Source: Ruminococcus_C callidus
Lineage (GTDB): Bacteria > Bacillota > Clostridia > Oscillospirales > Ruminococcaceae
Assembly: GCF_049562855.1 (NCBI RefSeq)
Contig: NZ_CP186925.1
Location: forward strand, 806,001-870,000
Length of the DNA: 64,000 nt
Direction: 5' to 3'
Shown: in pieces, positions 34,131 through 42,390 of the stretch
Position numbering within the stretch: position 1 is the stretch's first letter
Layout: the number at the start of each line of letters is the position of its first letter
Translations under genes and position numbers: made by a program
Notes under the pieces: model-generated
Databases searched by the model: none
What the model saw: the letters and a program-made list of their open reading frames with translations, nothing else
What the model was told of the DNA's origin: nothing

Positions 34131-34158
34131 CACTGCATAGATCTGTGCGGTGCTGCCG
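34130..34158 (+). repeat. Degenerate relic of a hairpin element
   Basis: AGCACTGCATAGATC and TGTGCGGTGCTGCC are recognisable as eroded terminal repeats, touching the stop codon of the upstream gene. Confidence 0.4.
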
Positions 34159-34218
34159 GAATAAAAGATGTATGCTGCTTTTTTCACGGAAAGCAGCTTG
34201 AAGAAAGGAAGTTTGTCT

Positions 34219-35184
34219 ATGGGATTATTCGGAAATCATTACGAGCGTGCCGGTTCCGGTATCGCGAAGAATGCCCCCAAGAAAAAAGGAATATTCCGCT
34301 TTTTTGAGATATTCGGCAGAAAGTTCTGGAAACTGTTTGAACTGAACCTGCTGTACTTTCTCAGCTTTTTGCCGGTGATCGGTGCAGTCGCCCTGTTTTT
34401 TGCGGTGGATTCCCAGCTGGGAACCATTCTGGCGGCGGCATGTCTGGTGCTGTTTGCAGTGATCATCGGTCCGGCAACGGCGGCACATACGAAAATCCTG
34501 AAAAATTTTATCATGGAAAAGCCTACGTTTCTGGCACATGAATTTTTCCACACGTTCCGCACAGAATTCAAGCATGCCTGTATTGTCGGCGTGCTGGACT
34601 GTGTGCTGGCGTGCTGCATCTCGGCGGCATTTTACGTGTATCCCCGCCTGATCGAACAGACCGGCAGCAAGATGTTTTATGTGCTGTTTGCCATTACCCT
34701 GAGTATCGGTGTTATTGCACTGCTTATGAACTTTTACATTTTCCCGATGCTGGTTTCCACGAATCTTTCCCTGAAAAACGTGCTGAAAAATTCGCTGGCA
34801 CTGTCGGTAGTTGCCCTGAAAACCAACATCATCACCATATTGGTATTGGCAGCAGTCATTGCGGTCTACGTGCTGGTGCTGATGTTCGTGAATATCCGGT
34901 ATTCCATGATCCTGCTGTTCCTGCTGCCGGTAATGCCGGCTTCCTGGCTGGGTCTGGTGATTACGTTCCAGTCCTATCCGGTCATTCAGAAGTACATCAT
35001 CAATCCCTACTATGAACAGCGGGGCGAGGTCAATCCGGAACTGGCACAGACCGTGACAGACGAGGAGGAAACCGTGTTCGAGGACCGCGGCGGCGAGGAA
35101 AAACCGATCGAGCCGGCAAAGAAATCCGGCGGCAAAAGCTCCGGCGGACGTTCGCACAAGGGAAAAGGAAAAATTATTTCTTAA
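34219..35184 (+). CDS. YesL-family (DUF624) membrane protein
   Basis: 321 residues from ATG 34219 (GAAAGGAAG upstream; an earlier ATG at 34168 precedes that site). Around five to six membrane segments with YesL-type features such as FFEIFGRKFWKLFELNLLYFL spread over residues 29-49 and LSFLPVIGAV. It ends in a hydrophilic basic tail of about 60 residues rich in Gly, Ser and Lys. Members usually sit near sugar transporters or two-component systems with unknown role; here no such partner is present. Confidence 0.75.
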   Translation: MGLFGNHYERAGSGIAKNAPKKKGIFRFFEIFGRKFWKLFELNLLYFLSFLPVIGAVALFFAVDSQLGTILAAACLVLFAVIIGPATAAHTKILKNFIMEKPTFLAHEFFHTFRTEFKHACIVGVLDCVLACCISAAFYVYPRLIEQTGSKMFYVLFAITLSIGVIALLMNFYIFPMLVSTNLSLKNVLKNSLALSVVALKTNIITILVLAAVIAVYVLVLMFVNIRYSMILLFLLPVMPASWLGLVITFQSYPVIQKYIINPYYEQRGEVNPELAQTVTDEEETVFEDRGGEEKPIEPAKKSGGKSSGGRSHKGKGKIIS

Positions 35185-35200
35185 TTCACAAAATAAGCAC

Positions 35201-35229
35201 TTTACAAATCGAAAAAGATGTGATATAAT
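35201..35229 (+). promoter_or_regulatory. Promoter for rpsO-pnp
   Basis: TTTACA, 17 bases, TATAAT. Confidence 0.68.
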
Positions 35230-35235
35230 ATATTT

Positions 35236-35349
35236 TGTCATGTACTTGGAATTTGGAGTAAGCCCGCAGGGGTGCATGCTTTGTCCCGTCGGGAAGTCAC
35301 CTGCCTCTTTCTATGTGCATTGATGAAATATTGAATGAGGTGAAAGAAC
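35236..35349 (+). promoter_or_regulatory. Leader of rpsO, possible S15 autoregulatory RNA
   Basis: A 110-base leader with GC-rich pairing possibilities (CCCGCAGGGG, GTCCCGTCGGGA, GGTG/CACC around the ribosome site GAGGTGA). S15 represses its own mRNA through leader structures in several bacteria. No specific known motif was matched. Confidence 0.3.
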
Positions 35350-35616
35350 ATGCTGTTGAAAGAAGAAAAAACAGAAATCATCGAGAAAAACCGGACCCAC
35401 GAGAACGATACTGGTTCTCCGGAAGTACAGATCGCGATCCTGACGAAGAGAATCAACGATCTGACTGCTCATCTGAAGTCCCACAAGAACGACCACCACT
35501 CCAGACGTGGTCTGCTGAAGATGGTTGGTCACAGAAGAAACCTGCTGAACTACCTGAAGAAGAAGGATGTTAACCGTTATCGTGCGGTTATCGAGAAGCT
35601 GGGTATCCGTAAGTAA
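35350..35616 (+). CDS. rpsO: 30S ribosomal protein S15
   Basis: 88 residues, standard length. It begins MLLKEEKTEIIEKNRTHEND and contains TGSPEVQIAILTKRI, HLKSHKNDHHSRRGLLKMV and the end NRYRAVIEKLGIRK, all conserved in S15. It binds 16S rRNA early in 30S assembly. The rpsO-pnp pair is widely conserved. Confidence 0.97.
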   Translation: MLLKEEKTEIIEKNRTHENDTGSPEVQIAILTKRINDLTAHLKSHKNDHHSRRGLLKMVGHRRNLLNYLKKKDVNRYRAVIEKLGIRK

Positions 35617-35635
35617 GAAACAACGATTGAAAAAG

Positions 35636-35673
35636 GAAAGGCAGCACAGAGCCAGTGGCTTTGTCTGCCTTTC
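35636..35673 (+). promoter_or_regulatory. Intercistronic hairpin between rpsO and pnp
   Basis: GAAAGGCAG/CTGCCTTTC with inner AGAGCC/GGCTTT forms a strong stem without a T run. It is placed like the RNase III processing stem-loop of pnp mRNAs in other bacteria and could serve autoregulation by PNPase. Confidence 0.45.
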
Positions 35674-35798
35674 TGTGTATGAAATCGATTCCAAATTCAG
35701 GTATTCGCAGGAAGCCGTGTGCTTTGCAAAAGGCGAGGAGAGAGCATAGGGCTTTTTGCGAATTCGAAGGATTGGAATCAGGAAAGGAATTTCGAATT

Positions 35799-37922
35799 AT
35801 GTTTGAAAATGTACAGCGATTTGAAACTACATTTGCCGGAAGACCCCTTTCGGTAGAAACCGGAAAAACCTGTGCACTGTCCAACGGTTCCTGCTGGGTA
35901 CGCTACGGTGATACCGTTGTTATGGCGAATGTCACAGCCAGTGCCAAGCCCAGAGAGGGAATCGACTTTTTCCCGCTGTCAGTAGACTACGAAGAACGTA
36001 TGTATTCCGTAGGCAAGATTCCCGGCTCTTTCACCAAGCGGGAGGGAAAGCCCTCTGAAAAGGCGATCCTGACTTCCCGTATGGTAGACCGTCCGATTCG
36101 TCCGCTGTTCCCGAAGTCTATGCGGAATGACGTTTCTGTAGTCATGACAGTTATGGCAGTGGATCCGGACTGTGCACCGGATATTGTAGGCATGATCGCC
36201 ACTTCTATCGCTCTGTCGATCTCCGATATTCCGTGGAACGGACCGATCGCCGGCATCAGTGTTGGTCTGGTAGACGGCGAGATCGTGCTGAACCCCACAC
36301 TGGAACAGCGGCAGCACAATGACCTGCACCTGACAGTTGCCGGTACCAAGGACAAGATCGTCATGATCGAAGCCGGTGCGAACGAAGTGCCGGAAGATAC
36401 CATGTTGCAGGCAATTCTGACTGGTCACGAAGAAATCAAGAAAATGGTTGCCTTTATTTCCGAGATTCAGGCGAAGATCGGCAAGGAAAAGTTCACATTC
36501 GAGGCACACGAGGTCGATCAGGAACTGTTCGAAAATATCGATGCTATGGTACATGAGCAGGTAGAACACGCACTGGATACCAATGATAAAAATGAACGTG
36601 ATGCCCGTCTGCGTCCGATCATTGATGCCGTACACGAAACATTTGATGCTGTCTGCGGCGAAGAAACTGGCATGATCGATGAGATCCTGTATCTGATTCA
36701 GAAGAAAATTGTCCGTGCATGGCTCTATGAGGGCAAGCGTGTGGACGGCAGAGGCATTGACGAGATTCGTCCGCTGGCTGCGGAAGTCGGCGTGCTGCCC
36801 CGTGTACATGGTACTGGTCTGTTCACCCGTGGTCAGACACAGGTGCTGACAGTTGCTACGCTGGGACCGGTCAGCGACAGCCAGAAGCTGGACGGTCTGG
36901 ACGAGGAAACCTCCAAGCGTTACATGCATCAGTATAATTTCCCGTCCTACTCCGTAGGCGAAACCAAGCCCAGCCGCGGCCCGGGACGGCGTGAGATCGG
37001 TCACGGTGCACTGGCAGAACGTGCTTTGATTCCGGTGCTGCCCACAGTGGAGGAATTCCCGTATGCTATGCGTCTGGTGTCCGAGGTGCTGTCCTCCAAC
37101 GGCTCTACCTCACAGGCATCGATTTGCGGTTCGACACTGGCATTGATGGACGCAGGCGTGCCGATTCACGCACCGGTTGCCGGTATTTCCTGCGGTCTGA
37201 TCACACTGCCGAACAGCGATGAGTTCAAGACTATGGTAGATATTCAGGGACTGGAAGACTTCTACGGCGATATGGACTTCAAGGTTGGCGGTACCAAGAA
37301 GGGTATCACTGCCATTCAGGTGGATATTAAGGTAGACGGTCTGACACCGGCAATCATTGCCGAAGCCTTTGAAAAGACACGGAAAGCCCGTCTGTACATT
37401 CTGGACGAGATCATGCTCAAGGCAATTCCGGCTCCGAGAGATACCGTGGGCGAATTCGCACCGAAGATGCTCCAGATCAAGATCCCGACTGACAAGATCC
37501 GTGATGTCATCGGTCAGGGCGGTAAGGTGATCCAGAAAATGTCCGCAGAGTGCGGCGTGAAGATCGATGTCAACGAGGACGGTCACGTATTTATCAGCGG
37601 CATTTCCATGGAGGGCTGCCGCAAGGCATACCAGATGATCGAAACCATTGCCATTGATCCGGAAGTCGGCTCGATCTATAAGGGCAAGGTCGTTTCCATT
37701 AAGCCGTTCGGTGCCTTTGTAGAAATTGCACCGGGACGCGACGGTCTGGTACATATCTCCAAGCTGGACAAGGAACGGGTAGAACAGGTAGAGGACGTGG
37801 TTTCCGTAGGTGATGCCATTATCGTAAAGGTCATGGACATCAAAGACGGCAAGATCAGCCTGTCCCGCAAAGACGCTCTGGAAGAACTGGAAGCCCGCCG
37901 GAAGCAGCAGGAAACAGAATAA
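35799..37922 (+). CDS. pnp: Polyribonucleotide nucleotidyltransferase
   Basis: 707 residues from ATG 35799 (AGGAAAGGAA upstream; the open frame extends earlier but lacks a ribosome site). It has two RNase PH domains, the helical domain between them, a KH domain (IRDVIGQGGKVIQKMSAEC) and a C-terminal S1 domain (IYKGKVVSIKPFGAFVEI). The core motif SPGR-like FPSYSVGE...PSRGPGRREIGHG is intact. It degrades mRNA 3' to 5' with phosphate, and its targets here may include transcripts ending in the hairpin elements. Confidence 0.97.
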   Translation: MFENVQRFETTFAGRPLSVETGKTCALSNGSCWVRYGDTVVMANVTASAKPREGIDFFPLSVDYEERMYSVGKIPGSFTKREGKPSEKAILTSRMVDRPIRPLFPKSMRNDVSVVMTVMAVDPDCAPDIVGMIATSIALSISDIPWNGPIAGISVGLVDGEIVLNPTLEQRQHNDLHLTVAGTKDKIVMIEAGANEVPEDTMLQAILTGHEEIKKMVAFISEIQAKIGKEKFTFEAHEVDQELFENIDAMVHEQVEHALDTNDKNERDARLRPIIDAVHETFDAVCGEETGMIDEILYLIQKKIVRAWLYEGKRVDGRGIDEIRPLAAEVGVLPRVHGTGLFTRGQTQVLTVATLGPVSDSQKLDGLDEETSKRYMHQYNFPSYSVGETKPSRGPGRREIGHGALAERALIPVLPTVEEFPYAMRLVSEVLSSNGSTSQASICGSTLALMDAGVPIHAPVAGISCGLITLPNSDEFKTMVDIQGLEDFYGDMDFKVGGTKKGITAIQVDIKVDGLTPAIIAEAFEKTRKARLYILDEIMLKAIPAPRDTVGEFAPKMLQIKIPTDKIRDVIGQGGKVIQKMSAECGVKIDVNEDGHVFISGISMEGCRKAYQMIETIAIDPEVGSIYKGKVVSIKPFGAFVEIAPGRDGLVHISKLDKERVEQVEDVVSVGDAIIVKVMDIKDGKISLSRKDALEELEARRKQQETE

Positions 37923-37930
37923 GTGAAAAT

Positions 37931-37974
37931 GCAGCACCCATAAAATACGCCTGACGGTTTTGTGCGATGTTGTT
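37931..37974 (+). repeat. Degenerate relic of a hairpin element
   Basis: CAGCACCCATAAAA, CGCCTGACGGTTTTGTGCG and ATGTTGTTT are eroded element parts, just after pnp. Confidence 0.45.
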
Positions 37975-37982
37975 TGAAAAAG

Positions 37983-38020
37983 AAAAACGCTGTGCAACGA
38001 AGAATTGCACAGCGTTTTTT
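37983..38020. terminator. Bidirectional terminator between pnp and the leftward gene
   Basis: AAAAACGCTGTGCAA/TTGCACAGCGTTTTT, a near-perfect 15-bp stem with A/T flanks. Confidence 0.85.
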
Positions 38021-38039
38021 GTATATGCGGAAAGAAGAA

Positions 38040-38450
38040 TTATTCCTTTGTGGTTTCGTCAGAAGAATCCTTTTCTTTCAGGAACAGGGTGATTACCAGT
38101 ACCACTGCGAAAATTACGGAAAGCACTGCCCATACGACCAGATCGCCGAAGTTTTCACTCAGGTTTGCAAAGGCGAAAATAGCAGCCAATGCGTATAAGA
38201 TGATCGATGCAATAGTGCCGCCCTTGGTCTTTCTGGCAGCAATTGCGACAATGCCGGCTGCCAGCAGGAAAAATCCTGTGAACAGTCCGCCAGCACCGCT
38301 GGAACTTTCTGCTTCGGAAATGGCTTCGCCGATGCCGGCAGCACAGGACTGGAATCCTACCACTGCGGAAATTACAATGGAGAGAATGCCCAGAACCAGC
38401 CGCAGAATGACTGCACTGTTTTTGTAAATCGTTTTTTGTCCTTTTGCCAT
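38040..38450 (-). CDS. Small integral membrane protein, unknown
   Basis: 136 residues with four predicted helices: residues 13-33, a second around FTGFFLLAAGIVAIAA, a third IASIILYALAAIFAF and a fourth VVWAVLSVIFAVVLVITLF. A serine/glutamate loop (AISEAESSSGAGG) lies between the first two, and the tail is acidic. It resembles DUF4064-type proteins only in layout. It is followed upstream on the same strand by the lipoprotein gene (23-base gap), so the two are likely co-transcribed from 39426-39454. Confidence 0.65.
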   Translation of the reverse strand: MAKGQKTIYKNSAVILRLVLGILSIVISAVVGFQSCAAGIGEAISEAESSSGAGGLFTGFFLLAAGIVAIAARKTKGGTIASIILYALAAIFAFANLSENFGDLVVWAVLSVIFAVVLVITLFLKEKDSSDETTKE

Positions 38451-38473
38451 GATAAAATACCTCTGCTTTCTGA

Positions 38474-39367
38474 TTACTGTATGGAAACCTTGATCGGATC
38501 AGATTCCGCTACGGTTTCGTAACTGCTGTTGCTGATGACCAGCTTGAATTCCAACTCATTCATTTCTGCCGGCAACTCCTCGCCGATGAACGACATGGTT
38601 TCGTTGGCATATTTGCCGGCTGCTACTTCGGCATACATCGAACCGTCGTACATCGTATTGTCAATGGAAATGTTTTCCGCACGAACGGTGTATGTTTCCG
38701 TGCCGTTGTTCTCGATGAGAAATTGGAATTCCGTGCCCCAGATGTCGTCGTCCACCTTGCCGGCATAGGAAACGACTACGCCGTTGACTTCATAGATCTT
38801 GTCAGCTTCTGTTTTTTCGCTGGTGATGCAGTCATCAATAACGAGCGTGACCTTTTCGGTGTCGGCAATGGTATCGAACGTGTCACTGTCGAAAATGTGA
38901 AATGAAAGTTCAACGGTTCCCAGTTCGTCCTTGGTGGAAAAATAGATCGTGTCATTTGCCGTTTTTCCGGAAGCCACATCGCAGGAAAAATACGGATCGT
39001 CCATGACGCCATTGACGGAAGCTTCTCTGGTCTGAACGGAAATGTTTTTGTCGGACAGATTCTCAATGGTGACTTTCAGCCCTTTGCCCATCCAGCTTTC
39101 TTCGTCAGTGCCGGTGTAGGTGATTCGGACAGTGCTGTCTTCGAACAATACCTTTGATTCGTCAGCAGCGTTGTCGCTTTTTTCTGCATCACTGCTGTCC
39201 TCGTTTTGGGATTCTTCCGCATCGCTGCTCTCCTCTGCGGCACTGCTTTCCTTGGCAGAAGATTCCTCCGCCTTCTGGGAAGCACTGCTGTTTCCGGCAC
39301 CGGAACAGCCGCCCATTGCCCCGAGCATTGCGATGAGCAGCAGTCCCGCAAGCCATTTGTGTTTCAT
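38474..39367 (-). CDS. Lipoprotein with two repeated Ig-like domains
   Basis: 297 residues from ATG 39367 (AGGAGG ten bases upstream; the frame extends upstream without a ribosome site). Lipobox GGC with the cysteine near residue 21, then a Ser/Glu/Ala/Asp-rich linker of about 50 residues. Two tandem domains of about 100 residues follow: VLFEDSTVRITYTGTD... and YEVNGVVVSYAGKVDDD..., both with IEN(L/N) and D/VA-x-GK-x-AN-(D/E)-T. This recalls DUF4352/DUF5067 immunoglobulin-like modules of surface lipoproteins. Role unknown. Its promoter overlaps a likely operator of the divergent XRE gene. Confidence 0.75.
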   Translation of the reverse strand: MKHKWLAGLLLIAMLGAMGGCSGAGNSSASQKAEESSAKESSAAEESSDAEESQNEDSSDAEKSDNAADESKVLFEDSTVRITYTGTDEESWMGKGLKVTIENLSDKNISVQTREASVNGVMDDPYFSCDVASGKTANDTIYFSTKDELGTVELSFHIFDSDTFDTIADTEKVTLVIDDCITSEKTEADKIYEVNGVVVSYAGKVDDDIWGTEFQFLIENNGTETYTVRAENISIDNTMYDGSMYAEVAAGKYANETMSFIGEELPAEMNELEFKLVISNSSYETVAESDPIKVSIQ

Positions 39368-39425
39368 GTTGTAATATCCTCCTTTTTTGATGATGTTTCC
39401 CTTTTTTCCAAAATGGAACAATCTC

Positions 39426-39454
39426 ATTATAGCATGTTTTGTTCTAAAAGTCAA
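39426..39454 (-). promoter_or_regulatory. Promoter of the lipoprotein gene with operator repeats
   Basis: Minus-strand TTGACT, 17 bases, TATAAT. The 13-base sequence ATGTTTTGTTCTA occurs twice in the same direction (39434-39446 within the spacer, and 39459-39471), 25 bases apart. These are candidate binding sites for the divergent XRE protein. Confidence 0.6.
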
Positions 39455-39510
39455 TAGAATGTTTTGTTCTAGCATAAAATAAAACCATATTCTTGAAAGG
39501 GTGATATTTT

Positions 39511-39726
39511 ATGCAGTATATTCGCATTCGGAACTTACGGGAGGACATGGACATGACACAGACGGACATGGCAAAGGTGCTGTTCATCAGCCAGCGAACC
39601 TATAGCTATTACGAGTCCGGCGGGCATGACATTCCCACGGAAGTGCTGGTACGCATTGCCGATTTTTATCAGGTGTCGGTGGACTATCTTCTGAACCGGA
39701 CGGACAAGCGGGAGATGAACCGATAA
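39511..39726 (+). CDS. XRE-family transcription regulator (71 residues)
   Basis: Single helix-turn-helix domain: MTQTDMAKVLFISQRTYSYYESG spread over residues 14-36, followed by PTEVLVRIADFYQVSVDYLL, the usual SinR/Cro tail. Length is normal for minimal XRE proteins. ATG 39511 follows GAAAGGGTGA. It is divergent from the lipoprotein gene and separated by operator-like repeats, so it probably controls that operon and itself. Confidence 0.85.
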   Translation: MQYIRIRNLREDMDMTQTDMAKVLFISQRTYSYYESGGHDIPTEVLVRIADFYQVSVDYLLNRTDKREMNR

Positions 39727-39729
39727 AAC

Positions 39730-39763
39730 ACCGCACTTGCAGCATGTGCTGCAAATGCGGTGT
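39730..39763 (+). terminator. Hairpin after the XRE gene
   Basis: CACCGCA..TTGCAGCA-tg-TGCTGCAA..TGCGGTG, a strong stem with only a weak A/T tail. Confidence 0.5.
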
Positions 39764-39769
39764 GAAAAT

Positions 39770-39790
39770 ATTTGTGCGGTATTGCCTTAG
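39770..39790. repeat. Right-end fragment of a family A element
   Basis: TTTGTGCGGTATTGCC followed by TTA. The TTA is the reverse-strand stop codon of the YfhO gene. Confidence 0.55.
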
Positions 39791-42390
39791 GAATGTTGTT
39801 TTTGTTTTCGCCGCCGCAGCCAACAGTTTCCGGTGAAAAACAGCAGCGTCAAGCAAATTCCGGCGGCGGAGCAGTACTTGCCGGCTTTTGCCAGCGGAGC
39901 TGTATAGGTGATGCTGATCTGATGCTCTCCCTGTGTGATCGGGAATCCCAGAAAGTCTGTGTCTGTGCGGGAATAGGCGGCTTCCTTTCCGTCCACGGTG
40001 ACGTGAAAGCCGGTGTCATAGGGGACTGCCAGCACGAACCAGCCGTCCTGCTTCACCTGAATGCTGCCAGCCATGGTGTCATCACCGAGGGTGTCGTGGT
40101 GCAGCTGCCACGGGCTGATTTCCGCGGAGGTGTCCTCCAGCACCTGATATTCCATGGTGTACATCACCGGTTTGGAAATGACATAATCGCCGGCAGAAAA
40201 TTTCAGTTTCAGCTTCTGAATGGGCTTGTCGGAGGAAAGCGTGTACTGGAAGTTGTTGTTATTGTTCTGGTACTTCCACTGGGGGTCTGTCAGCTTGTTG
40301 CGGATACCGTTAATGGTAATTGCCACGTCGCCGGTGGTGGTGCCGTTCCCGAGGTGATTGTCCACGTGGAATTTCAGCAGCAGCAGATCATCGATCGGCT
40401 CATCGAGTGTGACCGTTACCGAGAAGTCCGTTTTGCTGTGCACATAATACTTGTTGTCACCAATGGCGGTGATCTGTTTGTCACTGTATGCCGTGGCAGT
40501 ATAGGACGGGGCAATCTGATGAATGCTGTCCGGCTGCTTGGCGTGGAATGTGGAATCCTCCGGCAGGTCTGCGGCATTGACTACAGCATTTTCCAGCAGT
40601 GCTTCCAGCTGATTGGGATAACGAAGTCCTTTCAGTTCCTCGGTAGTCATGATGTTGGAGGTGGCGAAGCCGATGGGATAGGCAAGTGTGTTCTCGTACA
40701 GCAGATACGCTCCATCCTGTCCGATCTGCCGGAATCCGTAACGGGTAATGGGCTTTTGGCTGATCAGATATTTTTCTCCCATGAGAATGCCAAAAACCGG
40801 ATTCTTGGACTGTACGATCATGGCGGCGTTCCGAATGCCGTTTTCGTTGTGGGTCTGCCGGAAATAAAAGTCGGAAAATGCGGCATTGTGGACAGAGGAA
40901 TAGACGGAACTCCGGTAGTAATTGCTGCCCCAGATGCGGTTTACTGTGTCGCCGGCGTGGTACTCGTTGGAAATGCGGTAAAAGCCGTCGTCTTCTGCTG
41001 CAATCTGATCTGTCAGTGTTTGAATCTCCGAGGAATAGACAATGCTGACATCTTCCTTGGACATGTAGGTGTCACAGAGATTGACTGTCAGACAGGTCGC
41101 GGTGCTGAATGCCAGCGTAGGGATCAGCAGGATTTTTGTGGAGGCGTTTCCGGAAGGCTTGGCATTCTGCCGGCGGAAATAGAACAGGAATGCCGCCAGC
41201 ATCGAAAGCCCGTTCAGAATCACTGCAATTCGCTCTGCATCGGTTCCGGTCTGGGACAGGATACCCATACCCAGCACTGCGGAAAACAGCAGCAGCGTGG
41301 AACGCAGGGCAATCTGGTGGGACAGTAAGGTCTTCCAGAAGAATCCGCACAGCAACAGCAGCAGTGGCAGCAGGGGAATGTATGCCTTGGGATCCAGATA
41401 CATCGTGCCGTTCATGAGGTACAGCAGCAGAGGACACGCCAGAATCACGCCAAAGATACCGGCGAGAAACCGGTATGCCCTTTGCGGAAAGCAAAGCATG
41501 GCACAGATCGCCAGAATGCTGAAAGAGGTCATGCCAATGGAAAAGGGACTGTATGTCAGATAATTCAAGTGCATGCCGGGCATCAGAAGGCTCCAGAGGC
41601 TCTGAGAACTGCCGGAAACATCTCTGCCGTGTAGCAGGGTCCATGCCACCGGCAGCAGCAGAAACGCGGCGAGAACGGCTCCCAGCAGCAAATGCAGACA
41701 GGTGATGCCAATTGTCCGCATCAGCTGCCGGAACAGGTGTACATGATGCTGGTGCAGGGTGAGAAAAACGGCGTAGATGAGAATCGCGAAAAAGGCTCCT
41801 ACGCTGAAAAAGAAGCTGGTGAGGAGAATGCAGGCAGATGCTGCGATCAGTGAAAGACTGCACCGTTTCTCCAGAGCATGATGCACGGCGAACAATGCCC
41901 AGAACAAAAAGGGAAAGTAGTTCACGAACATGATGTGGTGATGACTGTGGAAGATGACCGGTGCCGCCAGCAGGTAGAGCACTGCCATAAAAAGGGACAG
42001 ATTGGGAACGAACCATTTCCGCAGCCAGAAATAGCAGAGAAATGCACTGAGCAGCGTCAGCAGGATGTTGGAGATTTGCAGGTACGTCGCCATAGACAGC
42101 CACGGGAACGCAAAGGACAGCAGGATCACCGGACTGTACAGCCCGTAATAGGCGAAATTGAAAATATTCTGTCCGCTGCCCAGCTGCATGGCGAAATTGG
42201 GAAAGAGATTACCGGTGGCATAGAAACGGGTGCGGAAGTATTCCGGAATGGCAAAGTGCTGGTTGCTCCAGTCCGTCTGTGCCCCGTATACACAGCCGGG
42301 GTGCACCAGAAAGATCAGCAGCACTACAGCCCCCAGAATCCCTGTCAGAATTCCGCAGTGCAGCAGTGTCTTTTTACGTGTTGTCGTCAT
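39787..42390 (-). CDS. YfhO-family membrane protein
   Basis: 867 residues from ATG 42390 (GGAGGAAG upstream, overlapping the PIG-L gene end by 17 bases). It has many membrane helices in the first 400 residues, with NWSNQHFAIPEYFR-like WSNQHFAIPEYFRTRFYATG and SHHHIMFVNYFPFLFWALF. A large extracellular part (residues 430-830) precedes a terminal helix and basic tail. YfhO proteins are required for glycosylation of teichoic acids in Bacillus and Listeria. Coupled here with a PIG-L deacetylase, which suggests a common role in modifying a surface glycolipid. Its stop codon comes from a repeat fragment. Confidence 0.85.
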   Translation of the reverse strand: MTTTRKKTLLHCGILTGILGAVVLLIFLVHPGCVYGAQTDWSNQHFAIPEYFRTRFYATGNLFPNFAMQLGSGQNIFNFAYYGLYSPVILLSFAFPWLSMATYLQISNILLTLLSAFLCYFWLRKWFVPNLSLFMAVLYLLAAPVIFHSHHHIMFVNYFPFLFWALFAVHHALEKRCSLSLIAASACILLTSFFFSVGAFFAILIYAVFLTLHQHHVHLFRQLMRTIGITCLHLLLGAVLAAFLLLPVAWTLLHGRDVSGSSQSLWSLLMPGMHLNYLTYSPFSIGMTSFSILAICAMLCFPQRAYRFLAGIFGVILACPLLLYLMNGTMYLDPKAYIPLLPLLLLLCGFFWKTLLSHQIALRSTLLLFSAVLGMGILSQTGTDAERIAVILNGLSMLAAFLFYFRRQNAKPSGNASTKILLIPTLAFSTATCLTVNLCDTYMSKEDVSIVYSSEIQTLTDQIAAEDDGFYRISNEYHAGDTVNRIWGSNYYRSSVYSSVHNAAFSDFYFRQTHNENGIRNAAMIVQSKNPVFGILMGEKYLISQKPITRYGFRQIGQDGAYLLYENTLAYPIGFATSNIMTTEELKGLRYPNQLEALLENAVVNAADLPEDSTFHAKQPDSIHQIAPSYTATAYSDKQITAIGDNKYYVHSKTDFSVTVTLDEPIDDLLLLKFHVDNHLGNGTTTGDVAITINGIRNKLTDPQWKYQNNNNNFQYTLSSDKPIQKLKLKFSAGDYVISKPVMYTMEYQVLEDTSAEISPWQLHHDTLGDDTMAGSIQVKQDGWFVLAVPYDTGFHVTVDGKEAAYSRTDTDFLGFPITQGEHQISITYTAPLAKAGKYCSAAGICLTLLFFTGNCWLRRRKQKQHS

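Noticed and set aside
39772..41328. Long rightward open frame opposite YfhO
   Set aside because: It is the antisense of a convincing membrane protein gene. Such long shadow frames are common here because of GC-rich third positions.
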